Shown here one piece after another: positions 53,435 to 62,179 of a stretch of 64,000 bases of DNA (position 1 is the stretch's first letter; each line of letters starts with the position of its first letter). A program made the position numbers and the translations under genes. The notes under the pieces are model-generated. The model ran no database searches and had not been told where the DNA came from. It saw only the letters and a list, made by a program, of their open reading frames with translations. Source of the stretch: Pseudochelatococcus lubricantis (GTDB taxonomy: Bacteria > Pseudomonadota > Alphaproteobacteria > Rhizobiales > Beijerinckiaceae); contig NZ_JBHLXC010000007.1 of NCBI RefSeq assembly GCF_042432495.1, positions 186,001-250,000 on the forward strand. Reading direction: 5' to 3'.

Positions 53435-53908
53435 CTACCGTACCGCTTCCAGCGGGATGGGCGGGGCGTCTTTGACCTGGGCGACTGTGAGCGCCGTGCG
53501 GACGTTGCGGACGTTGGGCAGGGCCGTGAGGTCGAGCACCAGCTTCTGGAATGAGTGCAGGTCACGCGCCACGCATTTCAGCAGAAAATCGATATCGCCG
53601 GATAGCGACCAGCACTCGCGCACGATCGACCAGTTGCGGATATGGCTCTCGAACTGGGCAAGGTCGGTGCCCGCCTGGCTCGACAACTGGACCATAGCGA
53701 AGCAGGTGATCTCGAAGCCGAGCAGCTTGCCGTCCAGCAGCGCCCGGTAGCCACGGATAACGCCCGCTTCCTCCAGCGCGCGCACGCGCCGCAGGCAGGG
53801 CGGCGCGGAAAGGCCGGCGCGGCGCGCCAGCTCGACATTGGTCAGGCGTCCGTTCGCCTGCAATTCCTTGAGGATCTTCCAGTCGGTTGCGTCGAGTTCG
53901 AGGGGCAA
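53435..53908 (-). CDS. Lrp/AsnC family transcriptional regulator
   Basis: A 157-residue regulator. Residues 5-55 hold the winged helix-turn-helix (DATDWKILKELQANGRLTN, then LARRAGLSAPPCLRRVRALE) and residues 65-150 the RAM ligand-binding domain. The start is a TTG with AAGGA 8 nt upstream; an in-frame stop lies just before it and no in-frame ATG is available. Divergent from the Elm1-like/trxB genes, the usual position of lrp in rhizobia. Confidence 0.88.
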   Translation of the reverse strand: MPLELDATDWKILKELQANGRLTNVELARRAGLSAPPCLRRVRALEEAGVIRGYRALLDGKLLGFEITCFAMVQLSSQAGTDLAQFESHIRNWSIVRECWSLSGDIDFLLKCVARDLHSFQKLVLDLTALPNVRNVRTALTVAQVKDAPPIPLEAVR

Positions 53909-54244
53909 GCATCACATCCTTGATAAGCCGTCGCGTATCGCCGCACCTTTTAGCCGAGCCGGAGCGGTTCGTCGCGACAATAACGCATGTCCGGCGTCCT
54001 GTGCAGGCGGAGCAGGGGCTGTTGTGCGTCCCGCCCCCGGAAATGTCGCATCGTCGCGACGGCTGTCGATTCGCAATGGCTTCCGGAGTGTGTCGCAAGG
54101 CATCGGGATGCCGCCTTCCATGCCGCACGAAACAGGTTATACTGGGATACAATAGCAAAGCGCAATCAATACCCTATCACGATTCAAGCCCCATGTGCCG
54201 CACCGGTTCGATCTTGTCCCCATCTTGCCCCCTCCTGGATCGTC
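53909..54244. other. 336-bp divergent region between lrp and the Elm1-like gene
   Basis: No supported gene. It holds the promoter pair near 54136-54165. Short frames overlap but have no ribosome site or recognisable product. Confidence 0.5.
54136..54165 (-). promoter_or_regulatory. Promoter candidate for the Lrp gene (minus strand)
   Basis: TTGCGC (54160-54165), 18-nt spacer, TATAAC (54136-54141) on the minus strand. On the plus strand TGGGATACAAT (ending 54153) is an extended -10 for the Elm1-like gene, so two promoters overlap back to back. Neither is proven. Confidence 0.35.
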
Positions 54245-55321
54245 ATGGCAGCCGCCGATAGCAGGCCCGCCGGAGGGGCGGCGCATCGCGAACCGGCGGC
54301 CCTTGGCGCCGGCGTATCCTGCTGGGTGCTGACCGACGGCAAGGCAGGGGACGAGTTGCAGTGTCTCGGCGTGGCGCGGGCGCTCGGATGCAGCGTGGAG
54401 GTGCGCCGCGTACATCCGCGCCCGCCGTTCGCGTGGATCATGCCGCGCGGCGGCATCGATCCGCGTGACGCGCCGGACCGTGCGGGCTCGCCGATCGCGC
54501 CGCCGTTTCCCGATATCCTGATCGCCTCCGGCCGGCGGGCGGTGGCCTATGTCCGGGCGATCAAGCGCGCGTCGCGCGGGCGCACCTTCACCGTGATCCT
54601 GAAGGACCCGCGCACCGGCGCGCGCGCCGCCGATCTCCTCTGGGTGCCGGCGCACGACCGGCTGCGCGGCGACAATGTGATCGTCACACTGACCGCGCCG
54701 CACCACGTGTCGCAACAGCGGCTCGCCGAGGCGCGCGCCGATCCGCCGGCGGCGCTCGCGCGCCTGCCGCGCCCGCGCGTGGCCGTTCTTGTGGGCGGCA
54801 ACAGCCGCCACCACCGCTTCACCGATGCCGATGTCATGCGTTTTCTGCAACAGCTCGCAGCGCTGACGGCGGAGGGGGCGGTGCTGATGGCGACGACGTC
54901 GCGGCGCACGCCGGACAACCTCCGCGAGGGATTGCGCGCTCTGGTTGGGCGCACCGGCGGCTTCCTGTGGGACGGCCGCAGCGGGAATGCTGCGGATAAT
55001 CCTTACATTGCCCTGCTGGCGCTGGCTGATTCGGTTGTGGTGACAGCCGATTCGGCCAATATGTTGGGAGAGGCGGCGGCGACTGGCGCACCGCTGCTGG
55101 TTTTCGAGCCCTCGGGAGGACACCGGAAACTTGAAGCGCTTCTGAACGGGCTGGAAAAGTGCGGCATCGCACGCCGGTTAAGGGGAAGGCTTGAAGGAAA
55201 CGCATACCTGCCTTTAGATACGACGGTGACCGTCGCGGGTGAGATCGTCCGGTCCTACCACGCGCACCGGTCGCGCCTCGCGGGGCCAGCCGACGATAGA
55301 CACCGAACGGAAAATCCATGA
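54245..55321 (+). CDS. Elm1-like (mitochondrial fission ELM1 family) protein
   Basis: A 358-residue protein of the DUF1022/ELM1 family, which looks like a glycosyltransferase-B-type fold. Family stretches are WVLTDGKAGDELQCLGVA near residue 28, the PDILIASGRRAV strand, VLVGGNSRHHRF and TADSANMLGEAAATGAPL. The name comes from a plant mitochondrial fission protein; the bacterial role is not established. ATG 54245 is used. Its stop overlaps the trxB start (ATGA), so the two are translationally coupled. Confidence 0.82.
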   Translation: MAAADSRPAGGAAHREPAALGAGVSCWVLTDGKAGDELQCLGVARALGCSVEVRRVHPRPPFAWIMPRGGIDPRDAPDRAGSPIAPPFPDILIASGRRAVAYVRAIKRASRGRTFTVILKDPRTGARAADLLWVPAHDRLRGDNVIVTLTAPHHVSQQRLAEARADPPAALARLPRPRVAVLVGGNSRHHRFTDADVMRFLQQLAALTAEGAVLMATTSRRTPDNLREGLRALVGRTGGFLWDGRSGNAADNPYIALLALADSVVVTADSANMLGEAAATGAPLLVFEPSGGHRKLEALLNGLEKCGIARRLRGRLEGNAYLPLDTTVTVAGEIVRSYHAHRSRLAGPADDRHRTENP

Positions 55322-56337
55322 CCACGCCCTCCGCATCGCATTCTCCCGCCGCCACGCCGATCACGCCCGTCAGGGGCGGCGCAACCCATGCGAAGTTGCT
55401 GATCATCGGTTCGGGACCCGCCGGCTACACGGCGGCGATCTATGCGGCGCGCGCATTGCTGGAGCCGGTGCTGATATCGGGCCTGCAACAGGGCGGGCAA
55501 CTCACCATCACGACAGAGGTCGAGAACTATCCGGGCTTCGCCGAGCCCATCCAGGGGCCGTGGCTGGTCGAGCAGATGCGGCTGCAGGCCGAGCATGTCG
55601 GCGCGCGGCTGGCGTCGGACACGATCGTGTCGGCGGATCTGTCGGCGCGGCCTTTCAGGCTGACGGGCGACAGCGGCCATGTCTATACGGGCGATGCGCT
55701 GGTGATCGCCACCGGCGCGCAGGCGAAGTGGCTCGGCCTGCCATCCGAGCAGGCATTCCAGGGGTTCGGCGTCTCGGCCTGTGCCACCTGCGACGGGTTC
55801 TTCTTTCGCAACCGTGAGGTCGTGGTCGTGGGCGGCGGCAACACGGCGGTGGAGGAGGCGCTCTATCTGGCGCAGCTCGCCTCGCGCGTGGTGCTGGTCC
55901 ACCGGCGTGATTCGCTGCGGGCGGAGCGCATCCTGCAGGACCGCCTCTTCGCGCATCCGAAGATCGAAGTCGTCTGGAACAACACGGTCGAGGAAATCGT
56001 CGGGCAGGAGCTGCCGCGTTCCGTCACCGGGGTGCGGCTGCGCAACCTCGTCACCGGCGAGGTGACCGAGCGGGCCGTCGACGGCGTATTCATTGCCATC
56101 GGCCACCGGCCGGAAAGCGGGCTTTTCGCCGGCCAGATCGATCTGACCCCCTCGGGCTACATCCGTACCGAGCCCGGCAGCACGCGCACCGGCGTGCCCG
56201 GTGTCTTCGCGGCGGGCGACGTGGCGGATGAGGTGTATCGGCAGGCGGTGACAGCGGCGGGGCTAGGCTGCATGGCGGCGCTCGACGCCGAGCGCTGGCT
56301 CGCCGCGCAGGATGCCGCGCCACGCGCGGAAGAGTGA
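55318..56337 (+). CDS. trxB: Thioredoxin-disulfide reductase
   Basis: A 339-residue FAD/NADPH enzyme reducing thioredoxin. FAD motif GSGPAGYTAA at residues 31-40, redox-active Cys155 and Cys158 (ACATCDG), NADPH motif GGGNTAVEEAL and second FAD motif AAGDVADEVYRQAV are all present. The first 25 residues are an extra Ala-Pro-rich leader. ATG overlaps the stop of the Elm1-like gene. The LysR gene follows after 68 bp. Confidence 0.96.
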   Translation: MTTPSASHSPAATPITPVRGGATHAKLLIIGSGPAGYTAAIYAARALLEPVLISGLQQGGQLTITTEVENYPGFAEPIQGPWLVEQMRLQAEHVGARLASDTIVSADLSARPFRLTGDSGHVYTGDALVIATGAQAKWLGLPSEQAFQGFGVSACATCDGFFFRNREVVVVGGGNTAVEEALYLAQLASRVVLVHRRDSLRAERILQDRLFAHPKIEVVWNNTVEEIVGQELPRSVTGVRLRNLVTGEVTERAVDGVFIAIGHRPESGLFAGQIDLTPSGYIRTEPGSTRTGVPGVFAAGDVADEVYRQAVTAAGLGCMAALDAERWLAAQDAAPRAEE

Positions 56338-56405
56338 CCCGGTTTGCGCGGCGACGCGCGAGGGGGACCGGGAGAACAAGATAATGCCAGGGTAGGGGAC
56401 GGGCC

Positions 56406-57296
56406 GTGGATTGGGACAAGGTACGGATATTCTATACCGTTGCGGAGGCCGGCAGCTTCACGCGGGCAGGCGAGGATCTCGGGCTGAGCCAGTCGGCGGT
56501 GAGCCGGCAGGTCAGCGCGCTGGAGAGGGAGCTGAAGGCGCCGCTCTTTCACCGGCACGCGCGCGGGCTCATCCTCACCGAGCAGGGCGAGTTGCTGTTC
56601 CGCGCCGCGCGCGACATGACCATGCGCCTCGAATCGACCCGCGCGCGGCTGTCCGAATCACGCGAGCGCCCGTCGGGCACGCTGCGGGTGACGACGACGC
56701 CGGGCCTCGGCACGCACTGGCTGACGCCGCGCCTCGGCGAGTTCATGGATATCTATCCCGACATCCGCATCGAACTGATCCTGACCGATGACGAACTGGA
56801 CCTGTCCATGCGCGAGGCGGATGTCGCCATCCGCCTGCGCCAGCCCGTGCAGGGAGACCTGATCCAGCGGCGCCTGTTCACCGTGCATTTCCACGTCTAC
56901 GCCTCGACGGAATATCTGAAGCGCTTCGGCCAGCCGGAGCGGCTCTCGGACCTCGATAACCATCGCATCCTGAGCTTCGGCGGCTCGGCTCCGCATTATC
57001 TGCTGGCGGTGCACTGGCTGGCGACGGCAGGCCGCGACACCAGGGACCAGCGCAACTACCACCTGCTCGTCAACAACGTCACCTCACTGAAGAAGGCGGT
57101 CGAGAAGGGTGCGGGGCTCGCCGTGCTGCCGGACTACATCGTCGAGCCGGGGCTCGGCCTCGTGCAGTTGCTGTCGGATGTCGAGATGCCATCGCTCGAC
57201 AGCTATCTGGTATTTCCCGAGGAAATGAAGAACGTTGCGCGGGTGCAGGTGTTCCGCGACTTTCTGATCGGCAAGGCTCAGCGCTGGACCTATTGA
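56406..57296 (+). CDS. LysR-type regulator (VtlR/LsrB type)
   Basis: A 296-residue LysR regulator. The helix-turn-helix is residues 18-38 (FTRAGEDLGLSQSAVSRQVS), followed by the dimer helix and a periplasmic-binding-like effector domain (about 90-290). The start is a GTG with GGGGA 7 nt upstream. Its position after trxB and directly before an AbcR-like sRNA matches VtlR of Brucella and Agrobacterium and LsrB of Sinorhizobium, which activate AbcR small RNAs. The symbol is not fixed without a comparison. Confidence 0.85.
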   Translation: MDWDKVRIFYTVAEAGSFTRAGEDLGLSQSAVSRQVSALERELKAPLFHRHARGLILTEQGELLFRAARDMTMRLESTRARLSESRERPSGTLRVTTTPGLGTHWLTPRLGEFMDIYPDIRIELILTDDELDLSMREADVAIRLRQPVQGDLIQRRLFTVHFHVYASTEYLKRFGQPERLSDLDNHRILSFGGSAPHYLLAVHWLATAGRDTRDQRNYHLLVNNVTSLKKAVEKGAGLAVLPDYIVEPGLGLVQLLSDVEMPSLDSYLVFPEEMKNVARVQVFRDFLIGKAQRWTY

Positions 57297-57505
57297 CATC
57301 CCGCTCCGCAACGCGGCATCAGACCGCCGCCTGACGTCGGTCCGCAGTCCGATGCCGGGTTCCGGCTGCATGTCGGCGGTGCTTTTCGGGCAGGCGACAG
57401 GCAGACGGAGCGTGTTGCTGCCCGAAAAGCGGGCGTTGCCGACCGCCGATCCATCATCTGGATTGATTATGCGCCACATGCATGCCTGTTATGTAGTCTG
57501 TTGCA

Positions 57506-57534
57506 TTGCAAAAAAGCAGCAAAAGAGGCATCTT
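57506..57534 (+). promoter_or_regulatory. Promoter of the AbcR-like sRNA
   Basis: TTGCAA (57506-57511), 17-nt spacer, CATCTT (57529-57534), with the expected start near 57541, exactly where the first stem of the sRNA begins. A LysR-type site should lie just upstream in the 57470-57510 stretch, which has several inverted TGCA elements. Confidence 0.55.
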
Positions 57535-57540
57535 GTCTTT

Positions 57541-57670
57541 GGTTGAGACGGATTAGCTCCGCACCTCCTCCCGGCGTAGAGCTTGTTTCAACCGTTCCCC
57601 TCTGGAAGTTCCAGCAATGCTGGAGCTACTTTCAGGCCGAGTTCCCCTTGTGGAATTCGGCCTTTTTTTT
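57541..57670 (+). ncRNA. AbcR-like trans-acting small RNA (alpha-r15 family)
   Basis: A roughly 130-nt transcript. The 5' stem GGTTGAGAC/GTTTCAACC (57541-57549, 57585-57593) encloses CACCTCCTCCC, a perfect anti-Shine-Dalgarno module; a second module GTTCCCCTCT (57594-57603) is unpaired before a middle hairpin AGTTCCAGC-AAT-GCTGGAGCT (57607-57627); a strong terminator ends it. Two CU-rich modules flanking such stems are the hallmark of AbcR1/AbcR2, Hfq-dependent repressors of ABC transporter mRNAs in Agrobacterium, Sinorhizobium and Brucella. The adjacent upstream LysR gene agrees. Only one copy is seen here, whereas many rhizobia have two. Confidence 0.8.
57635..57670 (+). terminator. Rho-independent terminator of the AbcR-like sRNA
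   Basis: GGCCGAGTTCC-CCTTGT-GGAATTCGGCC (11 bp, one G-U) followed by eight T residues (57663-57670). Confidence 0.9.
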
Positions 57671-58186
57671 GCCCAATCCACATAGTTACTCTTGTTACGG
57701 TTGCGCGCGCACCCAATGGCGTCGAGGCTGTTGCCTCGCGGCGGGTCGCCGCAACCATGGGGCGGCGTATGTCGGGCTGTGAAAACCGAGTTCAACATGT
57801 AAAATATAATTTTATGTTCAGTTCCGGTGTAATTTATGGTGAAATGAAAAACATCGACGCTCGTGGCGTTTTTTTGTGCGCTGCGGAATCGATGAGGCGC
57901 GTCCTGTGCATGGCGACCACGAACACGCTGGCAATTGCGTGGCGTGCGTCACATAAACGCGCCAAGTCAGGGACAGGCTGCTGTTCCGCGTGAAATGTAA
58001 TACTGATGCCTTCGGCCCCCGACCGGTCCCGCGCGAGCTTTGCTCAGGCGCCCCACGGGCGGGCTGTACCTCAATGAGTCAGACGCATCTACATACAGTA
58101 TAAATCAAATCCAGAAAAGATTGACGCCGCTGTTGCGTTTCAACGAAACAAAAATAGTCTATATTTTTATTTGAGCATAATATTTT
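57671..58186. other. Long intergenic region after the sRNA, possible second small transcript
   Basis: No supported gene. A hairpin ACATGTAAAAT-ATA-ATTTTATGT (about 57793-57815) and, at 57857-57875, ACGC-TCGTG-GCGT followed by seven T residues form a possible short sRNA or terminator. The stretch 58090-58186 is strongly AT-rich. It does not repeat the AbcR sequence, so it is not a second AbcR copy. Confidence 0.35.
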
Positions 58187-58424
58187 TTAAAGCGCGAGAC
58201 GTTCTGATGGAATCAGAGCATGCGCTCCAACTTTTGTATTTTACCGCAAATTGCATTCAATTCGATGGGTTCAATGCAAACTGCTCTATAGCATTTCGAC
58301 ATTTCATTGAAACGCCGAAATGCTATAAGTTTTTGATATTACGCGCTTTCTTCACGCAAACCGGTATCCACTTTGCTTGAAAACGCTTTAGGAGCGATAT
58401 CCACTTGTCGGGATCATGCTCTAA
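58187..58424. repeat. Composite block of palindromic repeats downstream of uvrB
   Basis: Several modules lie side by side: GTTCTGATGGAATCAGAGC (about 58201-58219), family B copy in reverse (58247-58283), TATAGCATTTCG / CGAAATGCTATA (perfect 12 bp, 58287-58327), and a family C copy with GTATCCACTTT and TGAAAACGCT near 58367-58390, then GATCATGCTCTAA at the end. The last bases overlap the uvrB stop codon. Confidence 0.8.
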
Positions 58425-61177
58425 CGTGTCGGCTTCGTCGTTCGCCGTCCGCCCTTCTTGACGGTGGTCTTGCCCGGCCAGCCGCCCGTGGAGCGGGGCT
58501 GGAAATGCTCGGCGCCGAGTGGCACGGTTTCCCGGCCCGGCCCCATTTCGTCAAGCGTCGGTTTGCGGGCGCGGCCATCGGATGAGGGCGCCGGCGGCAG
58601 GTTGGCCTTCGCGCCGTATTTGCGCTCCCCGGCATAGGCACCGGCGCGATCCTCGACCTCGCGCTGGCGCGCCAGCGGGTCATCGGCGATGGCGAGTTCC
58701 GTGGCCTGCAGGCGTTTGATCTCGTCGCGCAGCCGTGCGGCGGTCTCGAATTCGAGGTCGGCGGCGGCGGCGCGCATGCGCTTGTCGAGATCGGCCAGCA
58801 CGGCCTGGAGATTGTGGCCGACAGCGGTCGTCTCCGTCAGGCCCGTATCGATGGTGACGTGATCGCGTTCGTAGACCGATTCGAGAATGTCGCCGATACG
58901 CTTCTTCACGCTCTGCGGGGTAATGCCGTGCTCTTCGTTATAGGCGACCTGCCGGCTGCGACGGCGGTTGGTCTCCGCGATGGCGCGCTCCAGGCTGCCG
59001 GTGACGGTGTCGGCATAGCAGATGACGTGCCCGTCCGCGTTGCGCGCCGCGCGGCCGATGGTCTGCACGAGCGAGGTTTCGGAACGCAGGAAGCCTTCCT
59101 TGTCGGCATCCAGAATGGCGACGAGCGCGCATTCGGGTATGTCGAGGCCCTCGCGCAGCAGGTTGATGCCAACCAGCACGTCGAACGCGCCGAGCCGCAG
59201 GTCGCGGATGATCTCGATGCGCTCCAGCGTATCGATGTCCGAATGCATGTAGCGCACGCGCACGCCGTTCTCATGCAGGTATTCAGTGAGGTCCTCCGCC
59301 ATGCGCTTGGTCAGCACGGTGACGAGCGAGCGGTAGCCTCTGGCCGCCGTGTCGCGCACCTCCCCGAGCAGGTCGTCAACCTGGCTGCGGGCCGGACGGA
59401 TTTCCACGGGCGGATCGACGAGGCCGGTGGGGCGGATGACCTGCTCCACGAACACGCCGCCGGTGCGCTCCAGCTCCCACTTGCCCGGCGTCGCGGAGAC
59501 GTGGATCGACTGCGGGCGCATGGCGTCCCATTCCTCGAAGCGCAGCGGGCGGTTGTCCATGCAGGACGGCAGGCGAAAGCCGTATTCGGCCAGCGTCGCC
59601 TTGCGCCGGAAGTCGCCCCGGTACATGCCGCCGATCTGCGGAATGGTGACGTGGCTTTCGTCGGCGAAGACGATGGCGTTGTCCGGCAGGTATTCGAACA
59701 GCGTCGGCGGCGGCTCGCCCGGCTTGCGGCCGGTGAGATAGCGCGAATAGTTCTCGATGCCGGCGCAGGAGCCGGTGGCCTCCATCATCTCCATATCGAA
59801 CACCGTGCGCTGTTCGAGCCGCTGCGCTTCCAGCAGGCGGCCCATGCGCGTCAGCTCCTCGACGCGCCACTTCATCTCCTCCTTGATGCCCTTGATGGAC
59901 TGGAGCAGCGTCGGGCGCGGCGTCACGTAGTGCGAGTTGGCGTATATCTTGACGAAGCCCAGATCGGCGGTTTTCTGTCCCGTCAGCGGGTCGAACTCGG
60001 CGATGGACTCCACCTCGTCGCCGAACAGCGAGACGCGCCACGCCCGGTCCTCATAGTGGGCGGGAAAGACTTCGATGACGTCGCCGCTCACCCGGAAGGT
60101 ACCGCGGCTGAAATCGATGCCGGTGCGCTTGTATTGCAGGGCGACGAGATCGGCGATGAACTGGCGCTGCTCGATGCGCTCGCCCACCTTCACCGAAAAA
60201 GTCATCGCCGTATAGGTCTCGACCGAGCCGATACCGTAGATGCAGGACACGGAGGCGACGATGATCACGTCGTCGCGCTCCAGCAGCGCGCGGGTGGCGG
60301 CGTGGCGCATCCGGTCGATCTGCTCGTTGATGGACGATTCCTTCTCGATATAGGTGTCGGAACGCGGAACATACGCTTCCGGCTGATAATAATCGTAGTA
60401 GGAAACAAAGTACTCGACGGCGTTGTCCGGGAAGAAGCCCTTAAACTCTCCATAAAGTTGTGCGGCCAGCGTCTTGTTGGGCGCGAGGACGAGCGCGGGA
60501 CGCTGGGTTGCCTCGATCACTTTCGCCATGGTGAACGTCTTGCCGGAGCCTGTGACGCCGAGCAGAACCTGATCGCGCTCATCTGCCTGCACGCCCTGCA
60601 CCAGTTCGGCGATGGCCGTCGGCTGGTCGCCGGACGGCTCGAAATCTGACTGCATGCGGAAGCGGATGCCGCCTTCCGATTTCTCCGGTCTTTCGGGCCG
60701 ATGCGGCTTCCAGACCTCGCCTTCCCTGATGAACGGGTTGCCGCCTTCCAGCAATTGCGTCAGCGCCGCCACCGTGGCGGATACGCCGGAGCCCTCCCCC
60801 GCGAGCGCCGCCGCGTTCGTCGCCGCCTCGTCCTTGCTGCGCCGGTGGCGCGGCCGTTGCTGCGGCGATGGCTCGCCGTCCTCCCGCGCGCCGGGGACGC
60901 GCGCCGCTGCTGCCGGATAGGCGACGGGGATAGCGTCAGCGGTATAGGCGCTCTGCGGCGCCTCCTCCAGCCCGCGATCCCTGTTCAGGGCGGGATTGAG
61001 CAGATCGGCGAGGAAGGGGTCGAGCGGCACGAGTTCGGGCTTCGACGCCTTCGCGCGCCCGCCGCTGCGGCGAGCGGGCTTCGCCGGCGCCGCTCCGGCA
61101 ACGACGTCCGCGTTCGCCGGTGCGCCGGTCTCGCCGGCTTTTCCGGAGGTGTCGGATTTTCTGGGTGTGCGCGCCAT
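58421..61177 (-). CDS. uvrB: Excinuclease ABC subunit B
   Basis: A 918-residue nucleotide excision repair helicase-like subunit. Walker A GVTGSGKT near residue 208, the beta-hairpin YYDYYQPEAYVP, helicase motifs (ADESHVTIPQ, VLTKRMAEDLTEYL, QTIGRAARN) and a C-terminal UVR/UvrC-binding domain (LDKRMRAAAADLEFETAARLRDEI) are all present. The protein is longer than E. coli UvrB because of about 170 basic, disordered N-terminal residues and an 80-residue tail rich in Gly, Arg and Lys. Clear LexA-type boxes were not seen upstream. Divergent from fabI. Confidence 0.96.
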   Translation of the reverse strand: MARTPRKSDTSGKAGETGAPANADVVAGAAPAKPARRSGGRAKASKPELVPLDPFLADLLNPALNRDRGLEEAPQSAYTADAIPVAYPAAAARVPGAREDGEPSPQQRPRHRRSKDEAATNAAALAGEGSGVSATVAALTQLLEGGNPFIREGEVWKPHRPERPEKSEGGIRFRMQSDFEPSGDQPTAIAELVQGVQADERDQVLLGVTGSGKTFTMAKVIEATQRPALVLAPNKTLAAQLYGEFKGFFPDNAVEYFVSYYDYYQPEAYVPRSDTYIEKESSINEQIDRMRHAATRALLERDDVIIVASVSCIYGIGSVETYTAMTFSVKVGERIEQRQFIADLVALQYKRTGIDFSRGTFRVSGDVIEVFPAHYEDRAWRVSLFGDEVESIAEFDPLTGQKTADLGFVKIYANSHYVTPRPTLLQSIKGIKEEMKWRVEELTRMGRLLEAQRLEQRTVFDMEMMEATGSCAGIENYSRYLTGRKPGEPPPTLFEYLPDNAIVFADESHVTIPQIGGMYRGDFRRKATLAEYGFRLPSCMDNRPLRFEEWDAMRPQSIHVSATPGKWELERTGGVFVEQVIRPTGLVDPPVEIRPARSQVDDLLGEVRDTAARGYRSLVTVLTKRMAEDLTEYLHENGVRVRYMHSDIDTLERIEIIRDLRLGAFDVLVGINLLREGLDIPECALVAILDADKEGFLRSETSLVQTIGRAARNADGHVICYADTVTGSLERAIAETNRRRSRQVAYNEEHGITPQSVKKRIGDILESVYERDHVTIDTGLTETTAVGHNLQAVLADLDKRMRAAAADLEFETAARLRDEIKRLQATELAIADDPLARQREVEDRAGAYAGERKYGAKANLPPAPSSDGRARKPTLDEMGPGRETVPLGAEHFQPRSTGGWPGKTTVKKGGRRTTKPTR

Positions 61178-61414
61178 GGCCCGAATATGGCGCGTCTTGC
61201 GTCCGGATGGAAGATGGCCGACCGCATTTCTGTGCCGCGTCCGGCATTGCGCGCGGGCTTCGGAGCAGACGGCATAAATTATTGAGCCGCCGCAAATTCC
61301 GCTCTTTGTCTTTGTATGACTTCACGAAATTCTGTCATCTTCGTTGATGCTGCATGTGCAATAGTCCTGTCCGCAATTCCTACCCGTCATCTCGATCAAC
61401 TTGGGGCCGTTGAT

Positions 61415-62179
61415 ATGATTGATCTGTCCAACAAGCGCGCGCTCGTCGTGGGCGTCGCCAACGAGCATTCCATCGCATGGGGCATCGCCAGGGCGCTCCA
61501 TGAGGCCGGCGCCGAGGTCGCGATGACCTATCTCAACGAGAAGGCCAAGCCTTACGTGCAGCCGCTGGCGGAATCGATCGGCGCGCCGATCTTCCTGCCG
61601 CTCGACGTGCGTAACGAGGAAGAGGCCGACGCGCTGTTCCAGCATATCACGGAGGAATGGGGCACGCTCGACACGCTGGTTCACTCCATCGCCTTCGCGC
61701 CGATGAAGGACCTGCACGGCCGCGTTGTCGACGCCTCGCTGGAAGGCATCGGCCTGTCCATCGACATCTCGGTCCACTCCTTCATCCGCCTGCTGAAGCG
61801 CTCGGAGCCGCTGATGAAGAACGGCGGGTCGGCGATGACCATGAGCTTCTACGGCGCCGAGAAGGTCGTCGAGCACTATAACCTGATGGGGCCGGTCAAG
61901 GCGGCGCTTGAGGCCACCTCCCGCGAACTCGCCTCCGAGCTGGGCCCCAAGGGCATCACCGTCAACACCCTGTCGCCCGGCCCGATGCTCACCCGCGCCG
62001 CCTCCGGCATCGGTGACTTCGACGACCTGATGAAGGTTGCCGTCGAACGCTCGCCCATGCGCCGCCTGGCCACCATCGACGACGTCGGCGCCATCGCCGC
62101 CTTCCTCGCCTCCGACCTCGCCCGCAACATCACCGGCGAGACGATCCATATCGACGCCGGCTACCACATCATGGGCTGA
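61415..62179 (+). CDS. fabI: Enoyl-[acyl-carrier-protein] reductase (NADH)
   Basis: A 254-residue FabI-type SDR that completes each fatty acid elongation cycle. The cofactor motif GVANEHSIAWGIA is at residues 13-25, and the active-site pair is Tyr155 and Lys162 (YNLMGPVK, Tyr-x6-Lys) with Tyr146 ten residues earlier, as in FabI. C-terminal DIA-type GETIHIDAGYHIMG is typical. ATG 61415 is used; earlier in-frame codons are in AT-rich leader DNA. Target family of triclosan and diazaborine. Confidence 0.93.
   Translation: MIDLSNKRALVVGVANEHSIAWGIARALHEAGAEVAMTYLNEKAKPYVQPLAESIGAPIFLPLDVRNEEEADALFQHITEEWGTLDTLVHSIAFAPMKDLHGRVVDASLEGIGLSIDISVHSFIRLLKRSEPLMKNGGSAMTMSFYGAEKVVEHYNLMGPVKAALEATSRELASELGPKGITVNTLSPGPMLTRAASGIGDFDDLMKVAVERSPMRRLATIDDVGAIAAFLASDLARNITGETIHIDAGYHIMG

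Noticed and set aside
57583..57993. 136-residue frame across the sRNA terminator
   Set aside because: It starts inside the AbcR-like RNA and reads through a strong terminator.
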